Shown: positions 7,354-15,288 of the stretch, one piece after another | How positions within the stretch are numbered: position 1 is the stretch's first letter | Layout: each line of letters starts with the position of its first letter | NCBI GenBank assembly: GCA_025456145.1 | Contig: JALOLD010000037.1 | Location: 1 to 32,183, forward strand | DNA from: Thermoanaerobaculales bacterium | GTDB lineage: Bacteria > Acidobacteriota > Thermoanaerobaculia > Thermoanaerobaculales > Sulfomarinibacteraceae | Length of the DNA stretch: 32,183 nucleotides | Reading direction: 5' to 3' | Program-made: the position numbers and the translations under genes | The notes under the pieces: generated by a model | What the model saw: only the letters and a program-made list of their open reading frames with translations | Database searches by the model: none | What the model was told of the DNA's origin: nothing

Positions 7354-7461
7354 CTCTCGCCTCCCTCGACCCCGTGTCGGAGCCGGTCGTCGTCCGTTCT
7401 TGGCCGGCCGTGGCCTTTCGGTTTCGTCCCACCCTACCCGGCCCGACCGCCTGGCCGTCAG

Positions 7462-7470
7462 TGTTATGCT
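7462..7470 (+). promoter_or_regulatory. Extended -10 promoter TGTTATGCT of gdhA
   Basis: TG-T-TATGCT lies 37 nt upstream of the ATG at 7508, and a strong ribosome binding site GGGAGGAG (7496-7503) lies between them. No convincing -35 box was found. Confidence 0.5.
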
Positions 7471-7507
7471 CGGCTCGCCGTTCAACACGATCCCCGGGAG
7501 GAGCGCC

Positions 7508-8926
<1,419 letters not shown>

Positions 8927-8938
8927 AGCTACGACGTC

Positions 8939-8957
8939 CCCGGCGGCGGCCGCCGGG
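8939..8957. terminator. GC palindrome between convergent genes
   Basis: CCCGGCGGC-G-GCCGCCGGG is a perfect 9-bp inverted repeat, 12 bp after the gdhA stop and 17 bp before the end of the opposing lipoprotein gene. No T-run follows on either side, so this is a possible bidirectional pause or terminator rather than a canonical intrinsic terminator. Confidence 0.45.
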
Positions 8958-8974
8958 CAGCCGACGACCCGGGA

Positions 8975-9580
8975 TCACCGGCTCGCGAGAGTGAAGGGGA
9001 CCCGGATCTCGCTCTCCTCGAGGTCGATCTCCAGGACGTATCGGCCCGCCTGGACGCCGCCAGGGACCCTGAACCAGAAGCGGCCCTCGCAGGCCCGAAA
9101 GTCGTTGACCGTGAACTCGTCGAAGGACACTCCCCGCCCCGGCTCGGTGAAGAACCGGATCGCGCAGGGCTCCTTGCGGGGCGGCCAGTACCCCATCGGG
9201 TCGCGCACCACGTCGGCGGCGCGCTCGACCGCCTGCAGGCTCGCGTACGCTTCGTTGAACTCCTGCTGGCTGGCGAGGGCAAGCGTCGCGCCGGCCGGAG
9301 TTCGCAACGAGACCTTGTCGCGCTGGATCCGGGCGGTCTGGCCGGGGGGCGAGGTCGCGGCGATCTCGAGCAGCAGCCACTCGGCACCCAGGTTGCCCTG
9401 GGCATAGCGGTAACCGACGACCACCTCGGCCTCGGGCCCGCGGTTGATCCGCTGAAACTCACCGAGCTTGTAGACGCCGGGATCGTCGGTCGGCTCGGCC
9501 GAGGAGCAGCCGATCAGGGCGATCGCGGCGACGGCCAGCAGGCCGGTGGTGGCGTGTCTGATGAGGTCGGTCGAGGTCAT
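8975..9580 (-). CDS. Small lipoprotein of unknown function
   Basis: 201 aa. The N-terminus is a lipoprotein signal with the lipobox ALIGC (Cys25) followed by SSAEPTDDPG, so the protein is predicted to be lipid-anchored in the envelope. Residues 40-200 are mostly beta-strand-like and read as one soluble domain: YKLGEFQRINRGPEAEVVVGYRYA, RIQRDKVSLRTPAGATL, then FTEPGRGVSFDEFTVNDFRACEG and YVLEIDLEESEIRVPFTL near the end. The layout suggests an immunoglobulin-like or DUF4352-like accessory fold, but I do not recognise a named family. ATG 9580 is chosen because it opens the signal peptide and has AAAGGGGAC upstream. The longer open frame upstream is an artefact of high GC. Confidence 0.75.
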   Translation of the reverse strand: MTSTDLIRHATTGLLAVAAIALIGCSSAEPTDDPGVYKLGEFQRINRGPEAEVVVGYRYAQGNLGAEWLLLEIAATSPPGQTARIQRDKVSLRTPAGATLALASQQEFNEAYASLQAVERAADVVRDPMGYWPPRKEPCAIRFFTEPGRGVSFDEFTVNDFRACEGRFWFRVPGGVQAGRYVLEIDLEESEIRVPFTLASR

Positions 9581-10028
9581 GAGGTCCCCTTTCCGCGGCT
9601 GAGTCGTCGGAATCGTTGCAAACCGGATGCCAGTCGGGCTCGACCGGATGATACCTCGGACCTCGGCCGGCGTCCGCCCCCGGTGGCCCGGAAGCGGGTC
9701 GGACCTCCGATCCACACCCCTTCCCATCCGCCCCGTCAAGATTCCGTTAAGTTTCCTTTCCTTCAACAACTTGCAACGGAGGTCGGCCGACGTGGCGGCC
9801 TTCTGGAGGCCGCTTCGCGGGTCGCGTCGAGCCCGGGCGCCGGCGGCCGCCACCGCCGAGCCGTCTCGGAGGGGTCTTCCAAGGCGATCACTCCCGATGA
9901 CACCCTGATCCACCCGGGCGACAGCTCGCCCGGCATCGGCGCCGCCGCCGACCACGCCGGTCGACCGCATTGCGCTCCCCGGCCTCCCCACGGAGCACGA
10001 CGGCTCCCGAGCGCTCCGGAGAACCCCC
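9581..10028. other. Long intergenic region upstream of two divergent genes
   Basis: About 450 bp with no protein-like frame. A less GC-rich patch at 9735-9780 (TTCCGTTAAGTTTCCTTTCC and following) could hold the promoter of the lipoprotein gene on the minus strand, where TTGACG occurs at about 9737, but no good -10 was found. A short hairpin GCGGCCT-TCTGG-AGGCCGC lies near 9798. No tRNA or riboswitch fold was recognised. Confidence 0.4.
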
Positions 10029-10057
10029 GCGACACATAGCGGAGGAGCCGCTATACT
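10029..10057 (+). promoter_or_regulatory. Promoter of the branched-chain aminotransferase gene
   Basis: GCGACA (10029-10034) and TATACT (10052-10057) are separated by 17 bp. The transcript would have a leader of about 80 nt before the ATG at 10147. The leader was checked for a leader peptide and none was obvious. Confidence 0.55.
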
Positions 10058-10146
10058 GCCCGGGCTCGACCCGAGCCGATCGGCCGCAACCTCGACTCGG
10101 CGGCGACGTATCACAGCGGTCGTGTCGACCTGAAACGGAGGAGCTC

Positions 10147-11202
10147 ATGAGCAAACCGAGGTACTACTTCCCGGGAAGCAGCCGAAAGGCCGACCTCGAT
10201 TTCGCCCACCTGGGCTTCGACTACCGACCGTGCCCCTACCGCTTCGAGGCGGTCTACCGCGACGGCTTCTGGAGGGTCCGCGGGCTGCTCGAGTCGACCG
10301 ACATCCAGATCTCCGAGGGGAGCCAGTGCCTGCACTACGGGCAGCAGCTCTTCGAGGGCATGAAGGTCCACGGCGGCCCGGACGGCAGGGTCTACTCCTT
10401 TCGACCGGCCGAAAACGCCCGTCGGATGAACGAGGGGGCCCACTACCTGTGCGGCCCCGAGGTCCCCGAGGAGCTCTTCATCCGCGGCATCGAGGAGGTC
10501 GTGGCGGCAAACCACCCGTACATCCCGCCCTACGGGAGCGGAGCCGCGCTCTACGTCCGGCCCCTCTACCTCGGCATCGGCGACAACATCGGCGTCAAAC
10601 CGGCCCGCTCCTTCGTCTTCCGGATCTTCGTCTCCCCGGTCGGACCGTACTTCAAGGGCGGCTTCGGTCCCGATCAGGGCAAGCAGTTCCTGGTCAGCCG
10701 GCTCGACCGCGCGGCGCCGATGGGCTCGGGCCACGTCAAGGCCGGAGGCAACTACGCCTGCTCGTTCTCGCCGGGACGGGAGGCCAAGGACCACGGCTTC
10801 GCCGAGGCCCTGTACCTCGATCCCCGGGAGCACCGCTACATCGAGGAGATCGGCGCGGCCAACTTCCTCGGCTTCACCAAGAGCGCCCTCGTGACACCCG
10901 ACTCCGCCAGCGTCCTGCGGTCGATAACCCGGATCTCGCTGCTCGAGATCGCGAAGAAGAGCTTCGGATGGGCCACCGAGGAGCGGAAGATCGCCCTCGA
11001 GGAGCTCGACGAGATGGCGTCGGCGGCGTGCTGCGGAACCGCCGCGGTCATCTGCTGGATCAACCGGATCGTCGATGGCGACCGCGAGTGGACCTTCCCC
11101 TTCGACGACCGCTGGCAGAAACTCCACGACACCCTGGTCGGGATCCAGAACGGCTCGCTGGACGACCCGTTCGGCTGGCGCCACGAGATCCCGCTCGAGT
11201 AG
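10147..11202 (+). CDS. ilvE: Branched-chain amino acid aminotransferase, class IV, type II
   Basis: 351-aa PLP enzyme. The N-terminal block SQCLHYGQQLFEGMKVHGGPDGRVYSFRP is typical of type II (eukaryote-like) branched-chain aminotransferases. The PLP lysine is K198 in GSGHVKAGGNYACSF. Downstream, YIEEIGAANFLGF carries the phosphate/PLP-binding acidic residues, and GTAAVICWI is near the end. The reaction is the last step of Leu/Ile/Val synthesis and the first of their breakdown, with glutamate as amino donor; the nearby glutamate dehydrogenase fits that donor supply but is not in the same operon. ATG 10147 has the ribosome binding site GGAGGAGC. The gene is convergent with the STAS gene and its stop codon is only 2 bp from the other stop. 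Confidence 0.93.
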   Translation: MSKPRYYFPGSSRKADLDFAHLGFDYRPCPYRFEAVYRDGFWRVRGLLESTDIQISEGSQCLHYGQQLFEGMKVHGGPDGRVYSFRPAENARRMNEGAHYLCGPEVPEELFIRGIEEVVAANHPYIPPYGSGAALYVRPLYLGIGDNIGVKPARSFVFRIFVSPVGPYFKGGFGPDQGKQFLVSRLDRAAPMGSGHVKAGGNYACSFSPGREAKDHGFAEALYLDPREHRYIEEIGAANFLGFTKSALVTPDSASVLRSITRISLLEIAKKSFGWATEERKIALEELDEMASAACCGTAAVICWINRIVDGDREWTFPFDDRWQKLHDTLVGIQNGSLDDPFGWRHEIPLE

Positions 11203-11204
11203 AG

Positions 11205-11549
11205 CTACCCGTCGGTCAGGGCGGCGACGGCGCTCGCGCGGTCGTCGTAGATCGGTACCACCTCGTCGAGGCGGGTCAGCTGGAAGAGCTTGCGCAGTCG
11301 CCGCGCCGGGTTGACGAAGGCCATTCGGCGGCCCTGCTCCTCGAAACGCTGGAGGTGGCCGACCAGCTCGCCGAGCCCGGTGGAGTCGACGTGGTCGATC
11401 CCCTCGAGATCGACGATCACCGGCTTCGAGCCCTCTTCGAGGACCTCACGGAGGAAGTTCGAGAAGGTCGTGGCGGACTCGCCGAGCCGGATCACACCCT
11501 GAACCACGACGATGGTGACCGGTCCCTGTTCCACCCGCTCGATGTGCAT
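11205..11549 (-). CDS. STAS-domain anti-sigma factor antagonist
   Basis: 114 aa, the size of single-domain SpoIIAA/RsbV proteins. The N-terminal strand MHIERVEQGPVTIVVVQGVI is followed by PVIVDLEGIDHVDSTGLGEL. S56 in the DSTG motif is the serine phosphorylated by partner kinases in this family. The C-terminal half has the usual helix plus FVNPARRLRKLFQLTRLDEVVPIYDD. Such proteins bind an anti-sigma kinase and release a sigma factor. No RsbW-like kinase, phosphatase or sigma factor is encoded nearby, so its partner must be elsewhere. ATG 11549 is chosen because it begins the domain and GGGAGGGGG precedes it; a longer frame adds a poorly structured 14-aa tail. It may be expressed from its own extended -10 at 11604-11612. 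Confidence 0.88.
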   Translation of the reverse strand: MHIERVEQGPVTIVVVQGVIRLGESATTFSNFLREVLEEGSKPVIVDLEGIDHVDSTGLGELVGHLQRFEEQGRRMAFVNPARRLRKLFQLTRLDEVVPIYDDRASAVAALTDG

Positions 11550-11601
11550 GCCCCCTCCCGCCGAGCCCTTCGACGCGCCGGGTATCCGCACCCGGACGAC
11601 C

Positions 11602-12039
11602 TCATGGTATCACCGCGTCCTCGAGCGACCTCGCTCGGCCCTGCTCGAGCCCGGCGGCGGTCAACGCGCGTCGGCGCTCGTCCGGATCGCGCTCGGCGAC
11701 GAGGCGGCCCGCGCCCTCGACATCGGACAGCAGCTCGGGCGCCGAGTTGAGGATCAGCACGTCAAGGTAGAGGTCATCGGGCAACGCCCGGGCAACCGCC
11801 TCTGACACCAGGTTGAGCGATGAGCGGAGCGAGCCCATCGCCGAAGGAACGAGCCAGACGAAAAGGCTCGGCTGCGGCCCACTGGAATCGCCGACGACCG
11901 TGACCCGGGCGAGGTGGGCGAACGCGACATCCGGGCATGACCCGATCTCGGCGCTCAGGCGTTCCCCGATCTCGGCCCCGAAACCCTCCGGCGGGCCCTC
12001 GACGAGGATCTCGGCTTCTCCCTGCGGGTCTTCCGCCAT
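11602..12039 (-). CDS. Conserved-looking hypothetical protein, 145 aa
   Basis: I do not recognise this protein with confidence. It is acidic, has no signal peptide or membrane segment, and appears to be alpha/beta: HLARVTVVGD, PSLFVWLVPSAMGSLRSSLNLVSEAVARALP, then LYLDVLILNSAPELL. The last part loosely resembles the C-terminal region of SseB-like proteins, which is only a guess. ATG 12039 is selected because a -10 hexamer lies 7 nt upstream. It is followed on the same strand by the STAS gene after a 52-bp spacer, which may place both in one signalling unit. Confidence 0.65.
   Translation of the reverse strand: MAEDPQGEAEILVEGPPEGFGAEIGERLSAEIGSCPDVAFAHLARVTVVGDSSGPQPSLFVWLVPSAMGSLRSSLNLVSEAVARALPDDLYLDVLILNSAPELLSDVEGAGRLVAERDPDERRRALTAAGLEQGRARSLEDAVIP
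11604..11612 (-). promoter_or_regulatory. Extended -10 (TGATACCAT) for the STAS gene
   Basis: On the minus strand this sits across the stop codon of the preceding gene and would give a leader of about 48 nt with GGGAGGGGG before ATG 11549. It is a candidate internal promoter. Confidence 0.4.
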
Positions 12040-12046
12040 GGTCGAG

Positions 12047-12052
12047 ATGATA
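12047..12052 (-). promoter_or_regulatory. -10 element TATCAT, predicted leaderless start
   Basis: On the minus strand TATCAT is followed by 7 nt and then ATG 12039, with no Shine-Dalgarno sequence. The transcription start would fall at or next to the start codon. Confidence 0.5.
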
Positions 12053-12088
12053 TCCCGGACCATACCTATCCGGATCACTCAGTTTCTG

Positions 12089-12135
12089 ACCGATCCCGAT
12101 CCCGTTTCCGTTCCCGATCCCGATGCGACATCAGG
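12089..12135 (+). repeat. Hexamer array R4L, left arm
   Basis: ACCGAT, CCCGAT, CCCGTT, TCCGTT, CCCGAT and CCCGAT at 12089-12124, then the junction GCGACATCAGG. It has the same architecture as the other arrays but with A/T in place of C/G at the variable positions. It pairs in inverted orientation with the array at 12262-12297. Confidence 0.75.
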
Positions 12136-12149
12136 TAATCCGTCGCAAC

Positions 12150-12173
12150 CACGAAGACACCAAGACACGAAGG
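12150..12173 (+). repeat. Three 8-bp units of a CACGAAGA-type repeat
   Basis: CACGAAGA, CACCAAGA and CACGAAGG in tandem. From memory, strings of this form (ACCACGAAGACACGAAGG) recur in many environmental bacterial genomes, often near four-helix-bundle or GxxExxY genes. Here it sits in the core between the inverted hexamer arrays. Confidence 0.6.
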
Positions 12174-12261
12174 CGAGCAAGAAGGAGCTGGTGACGAGGG
12201 CCTCCCGCCCGCAGCTCGGCCATCGACTGGATCGAGATACCGACGGCCGGGGCGCGCGTGA

Positions 12262-12297
12262 GTCGGGATCGGGATCAGGATCGGGATCGGGATCGGG
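12262..12297 (-). repeat. Hexamer array R4R, right arm, inverted
   Basis: Six hexamers. On the minus strand they read CCCGAT x3, CCTGAT, CCCGAT and CCCGAC, then TCACGCGCGCC. The array is inverted relative to R4L, so the two arms could pair over about 36 bp around a core of about 130 bp. Confidence 0.75.
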
Positions 12298-12397
12298 GAC
12301 GAAATCACCCCCACCCTGACTCATGGGGATAGGCATGGCCCGGACGGTCGGAGCAATCGACGCCGCCGGCGGTCGACGTCATCGCGGATCGCGGCCG

Positions 12398-12406
12398 TGC
12401 TAGGGT
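12398..12406 (+). promoter_or_regulatory. Extended -10 TGCTAGGGT, near-leaderless
   Basis: TG-C-TAGGGT ends 8 nt before ATG 12415. A GGAG at 12408-12411 is too close to the ATG for normal Shine-Dalgarno use. Confidence 0.5.
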
Positions 12407-12414
12407 CGGAGCAG

Positions 12415-13323
12415 ATGCACAAGCTGATCATGTCCGTCGCCTGGTTGAGCGCCGCGGTGGTCTCGGCTCAGCAGCTCGAGCCGGCGGTCGAGCGCGCCCG
12501 CGAGCTCGGACGCGAGCACCGGTACGCCGAGGTCGTCGAGCTGCTCGAGCCGTTTCTCGGGGTGGACGACCCCGAGGACCGGTACATCGTCATGGCCGAG
12601 CTCGGTCGGGCGCGCTTCCACCTCGGCGACTACGCCGGGGCCGACGCCCTGCTCGTCGAGGCGGTCGCCCTACGCCCACAACGGGTCGAGACCGCCCTCT
12701 ATCTCGAGGCGACCTCCTACCTCACGGGCAAGAGCGAGCGGGCCTATGCCATCTTCCGCGAGATCGTCGCGAGCGGCGCCACCGATCTCTATCTCGCGGT
12801 GACCCTTCCCGGCGAGCGGCGCTTTCTCGCGGACCCCGCCGTCCAGTCGATCCTCGACGAGCTCCATCGGGTCGTCGAGGTCGACATCGAGACCGGTGGG
12901 GCCTTCGGGGTCGAGATCGGCCAGCCCCAGGAGGAGGTCGAGCGCCGGCTCGGCGCCCCGGCCGCGCCGCCGGGCTCGGCGCTGACCGCACGGGCCGGCC
13001 CCTACCTGACCTCGGTGTACGGCTTCGACGAGGCGGGAGCGTTGGCGCACATCATGCTCCACAACGAGCACCTGCTCCGCTACACACCGTTCCGGCTGCG
13101 GCTGTCCGACGAGCTCGACTGGCGATCACCACCCGAGTCGGCCACCCGGGCCCTCGGCGCGCCGATCTCGACCGCCGCCTCCGAGGACGGAATCGTCGTC
13201 ATGGTCTGGGAGCGCGAGACGGTTCGGCTCACCCTCGAGTTCGGACCTCCCCGGCCGCCGGCGCCGCCCGGGCTCGCGGCCGATGGCCCGGTGCTCCGGG
13301 TGGTTCGAATCGAGGCTCGTTGA
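12415..13323 (+). CDS. Secreted TPR-like protein
   Basis: 302 aa. Residues 1-18 (MHKLIMSVAWLSAAVVSA) are a signal peptide. Residues 20-135 form helical TPR-like pairs: AVERARELGREHRYAEVVELLEPFL, then AELGRARFHLGDYAGADALLVEAVALRP and TALYLEATSYLTGKSERAYAIFREIVASG. The C-terminal ~150 residues are a beta-rich domain with FGVEIGQPQEEVERRLGAP, reminiscent of small lipoprotein-like OmlA/BamE modules (GxxxxEVxxxLGxP); that likeness is only suggestive. No catalytic motif is seen. ATG 12415 is preferred over GTG 12397 because the -10 box overlaps the latter. It is followed 99 bp later by the AlgH gene, which has its own -10. Confidence 0.75.
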   Translation: MHKLIMSVAWLSAAVVSAQQLEPAVERARELGREHRYAEVVELLEPFLGVDDPEDRYIVMAELGRARFHLGDYAGADALLVEAVALRPQRVETALYLEATSYLTGKSERAYAIFREIVASGATDLYLAVTLPGERRFLADPAVQSILDELHRVVEVDIETGGAFGVEIGQPQEEVERRLGAPAAPPGSALTARAGPYLTSVYGFDEAGALAHIMLHNEHLLRYTPFRLRLSDELDWRSPPESATRALGAPISTAASEDGIVVMVWERETVRLTLEFGPPRPPAPPGLAADGPVLRVVRIEAR

Positions 13324-13407
13324 CCCCCCCGGACGTCCGAGCCGACCGCCCGCCAGGGCCCTCGGTGGTACCCGGTCGATCGTTCCCGGGCGATGGCTCG
13401 ACGCGTC

Positions 13408-13416
13408 TGATAGCAT
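13408..13416 (+). promoter_or_regulatory. Extended -10 TGATAGCAT, predicted leaderless
   Basis: TG-A-TAGCAT is followed by 6 nt and the GTG at 13423. The alternative GTG 13420 would be too close to the -10 to be transcribed from this promoter. Confidence 0.5.
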
Positions 13417-13422
13417 GAGGTG

Positions 13423-13995
13423 GTGGAAACCTCGACGTCCCTGGTCGGTCAGCTGCTGATCGCCATGCCCTCGCTGGGCGACCCGAACTTCCGGCGGACG
13501 GTGGTGCTGCTCGGCGCCCACTCCCTCGAGGAGGGCGCCTTCGGTCTGGTGGTCAACCGGCCGCTCGACGTCGAGATCGGGAGCATCCTCTCCGAGCTCG
13601 GCCTCGACCCGCCGAGCGGCGCGGCGCCCCCGGTTCTGGCCGGCGGACCGGTCGAGCCGAGCCACGGCTTCGTGCTCTTCGAGTCGGGCGAGCTCCCACC
13701 GCTCGGCGACGACCTGGCCTTGCCCGGCGGCCTCGCGATCTCCGGGAACACCACCACCCTCGCCGATTGCACCTCGGGTGTGCGGGGCGGCAGGTACTCG
13801 CTCATCCTCGGATACTCAGGCTGGCACCCCGGGCAGCTCGAGTCCGAGATCGAGGAGAACTCGTGGCTGGTCGCCCCGCTGCGCACCGAGATCATCTTCG
13901 ACACCCCGCACGACGAGCGGTGGCTCGCCGCGCTGAAGAGCCTCGGCGTCGATCCCGGCACCCTTGTCGACTTCGGGTCCGCGGCCCTCGCCTGA
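13423..13995 (+). CDS. YqgE/AlgH family (UPF0301) protein
   Basis: 190 aa, the usual size of the family. The hallmark opening LVGQLLIAMPSLGDPNFRRTVVLL is followed by EEGAFGLVVNRPL, LAGGPVEPSHGFVLF and LGYSGWHPGQLESEIEENSWL, all diagnostic of UPF0301. It is cytoplasmic, with no membrane segment. The biochemical role is unknown; AlgH was named for an influence on alginate expression in Pseudomonas, which need not apply here. GTG 13423 is chosen over GTG 13420 because of its distance from the -10. It stands alone, after the TPR-like gene. Confidence 0.92.
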   Translation: METSTSLVGQLLIAMPSLGDPNFRRTVVLLGAHSLEEGAFGLVVNRPLDVEIGSILSELGLDPPSGAAPPVLAGGPVEPSHGFVLFESGELPPLGDDLALPGGLAISGNTTTLADCTSGVRGGRYSLILGYSGWHPGQLESEIEENSWLVAPLRTEIIFDTPHDERWLAALKSLGVDPGTLVDFGSAALA

Positions 13996-14330
13996 CCCGA
14001 CTCGCCGGCGCCGTCCGCGTGAGAGCCCTCCCACGATCGACCCGCGATGCGCCTCCCGCGCGCTCGGTCGGACACTCCGGGTGACGAAAAACCGCCCGGC
14101 GCGGCGCCGGGCGGCAGAATGGAGGCGGGAGGGGCGGTTCAGCTCGGCAGGCAGGACCAAAACGAAAGGATGATCATGGTTGGCCGATTGAGGTTGGCCT
14201 CGATAGAGGTAGGTCTAAGGTGGAAAGCCTCTCCGGTACCCTCCCAATTTCATTCTGTGATCCCATTCTATCGCCAGCCCCGCGGCGTTGTCCAGAAGCA
14301 AACCTCCAAATCGAGATCGCGTCTCGATCC
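13996..14330. other. Intergenic region with two terminator-like hairpins
   Basis: 335 bp between the AlgH gene and the convergent glycosyltransferase gene. It holds the two hairpins listed separately and, between them (14160-14300), a noticeably less GC-rich stretch with GGTTGGCC twice. No protein-like frame is present. A small RNA or a decayed gene is possible, but nothing specific supports either. Confidence 0.4.
14087..14114 (-). terminator. Intrinsic terminator on the minus strand
   Basis: On the minus strand, a perfect 11-bp inverted repeat (CCGCCCGGCGC, one central base, GCGCCGGGCGG; 14092-14114) is followed by TTTTT. It is well placed to stop transcription from alr and the glycosyltransferase, about 215 bp past the last stop codon. 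Confidence 0.7.
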
Positions 14331-14337
14331 CTATTTT
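14310..14337 (+). terminator. Terminator-like hairpin with T-run
   Basis: ATCGAGA-TCGCG-TCTCGAT (14310-14328), then CCCTATTTTT. On the plus strand it resembles an intrinsic terminator with a weak stem. On the minus strand it directly follows the glycosyltransferase stop codon. Confidence 0.45.
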
Positions 14338-15257
14338 TGCGCACCGAGCGCCGCTCCCAGACCCTCGAGATAACAGCCGTCGAGCAGGCGCCGGTAGACC
14401 CGGTCGGACGCCAGGGCCGGTACCCGCTCGGCGAGCGAGGCCGCGACGCCCAGCAGCCGTCGCTCGATTCGGGTCCGCCGACCGACCCCGCCCTCGCAGC
14501 CGACGCCGAGAAAGCCCGCGAGCTCGGGGTGGAGCCGCGAGAAGATCGCCGCCGATCGGCCGGAACTCCGTTGACGGTTACAGAACGATCCGAGGTCGAT
14601 CCGGTGGTGGTGGATGGTCCGGGCACGGGGGTTGTAGCGCAAGCCGAGGCCGTCGCGCTGAGCCCGGTAGGCGAACTCGATGTCCTCCCAGGCCGCGGCG
14701 GGAAAGTCCTCGCGAAAGCCGCCGAGCTTCTGAAACCGATCCCTAGGGAGCGACACGTTCGAGGTGTAGAAGAAGTTGAAGGGAACCGATGTCGGGTCCT
14801 CGATCAGGCGGTATCCGAACTGGGCGCCGGACTCGTTGATCCAGCGCAGGAACGGGCTGTCGAGCTCGGCCGGGAAGGAGGTGTAGCCGAGGACGGCGAG
14901 ATCGCGGGCCGCGAGACGATGGGTCTCGAGGTGCTCGAGCAGCCAGCCCGGTTGGGGTACCGTGTCGTCGCCGAGGAAGAGCACGATCTCGCCCCGGGCC
15001 TCGGCGACGCCGCGGTTGCGCGCGACGGCCGGGCCGGCGTTGGCCTGGCGGATGATGGTTGCCGAGCCGGCTTCGAGACCGTGTTCGAGCCACTCTCCGG
15101 TGCCGTCGATCGACCCGTCGTCGACCACCACGAGCTCGCACGGCGACCCCAGCTGCGCCGCCTGGTCGAGCACCGCGGCGACCACCCGCCGGAGGTCGGC
15201 GAGCCGGTTGAAGGTCGGGACGACGATGCTCGCCGAGGGATACCGCCGCCCGCTCAT
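14331..15257 (-). CDS. Family 2 glycosyltransferase
   Basis: 308 aa, GT-A fold. The N-terminal Rossmann-like segment SASIVVPTFNRLADLRRVV leads to VVVDDGSIDGT (nucleotide-sugar site). Then come IIRQANAGPAVARNRGV and the metal-binding block VLFLGDDTVPQPGWL. The C-terminal acceptor-side motif is GGFREDFPAAAWEDIEFAYR with the catalytic-base ED. No membrane segment is present, so it probably acts on the cytoplasmic face on a lipid- or protein-linked glycan. It is encoded 31 bp downstream of alr on the same strand and is likely cotranscribed. Donor and acceptor are not deducible. ATG 15257 has no good Shine-Dalgarno sequence. Confidence 0.88.
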   Translation of the reverse strand: MSGRRYPSASIVVPTFNRLADLRRVVAAVLDQAAQLGSPCELVVVDDGSIDGTGEWLEHGLEAGSATIIRQANAGPAVARNRGVAEARGEIVLFLGDDTVPQPGWLLEHLETHRLAARDLAVLGYTSFPAELDSPFLRWINESGAQFGYRLIEDPTSVPFNFFYTSNVSLPRDRFQKLGGFREDFPAAAWEDIEFAYRAQRDGLGLRYNPRARTIHHHRIDLGSFCNRQRSSGRSAAIFSRLHPELAGFLGVGCEGGVGRRTRIERRLLGVAASLAERVPALASDRVYRRLLDGCYLEGLGAALGAQK

Positions 15258-15288
15258 CTATGCAACCCGACCCGGAGCGACGTCGGCC

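Noticed and set aside
9627..9908. Small plus-strand gene in the 9.6-10 kb spacer
   Set aside because: The translation is Arg/Pro/Ser-rich with no ribosome binding site, as expected for random GC-rich DNA.
10058..10146. Attenuator or leader peptide before the branched-chain aminotransferase
   Set aside because: No short frame rich in Leu/Ile/Val codons and no paired terminator/antiterminator could be seen in the leader.
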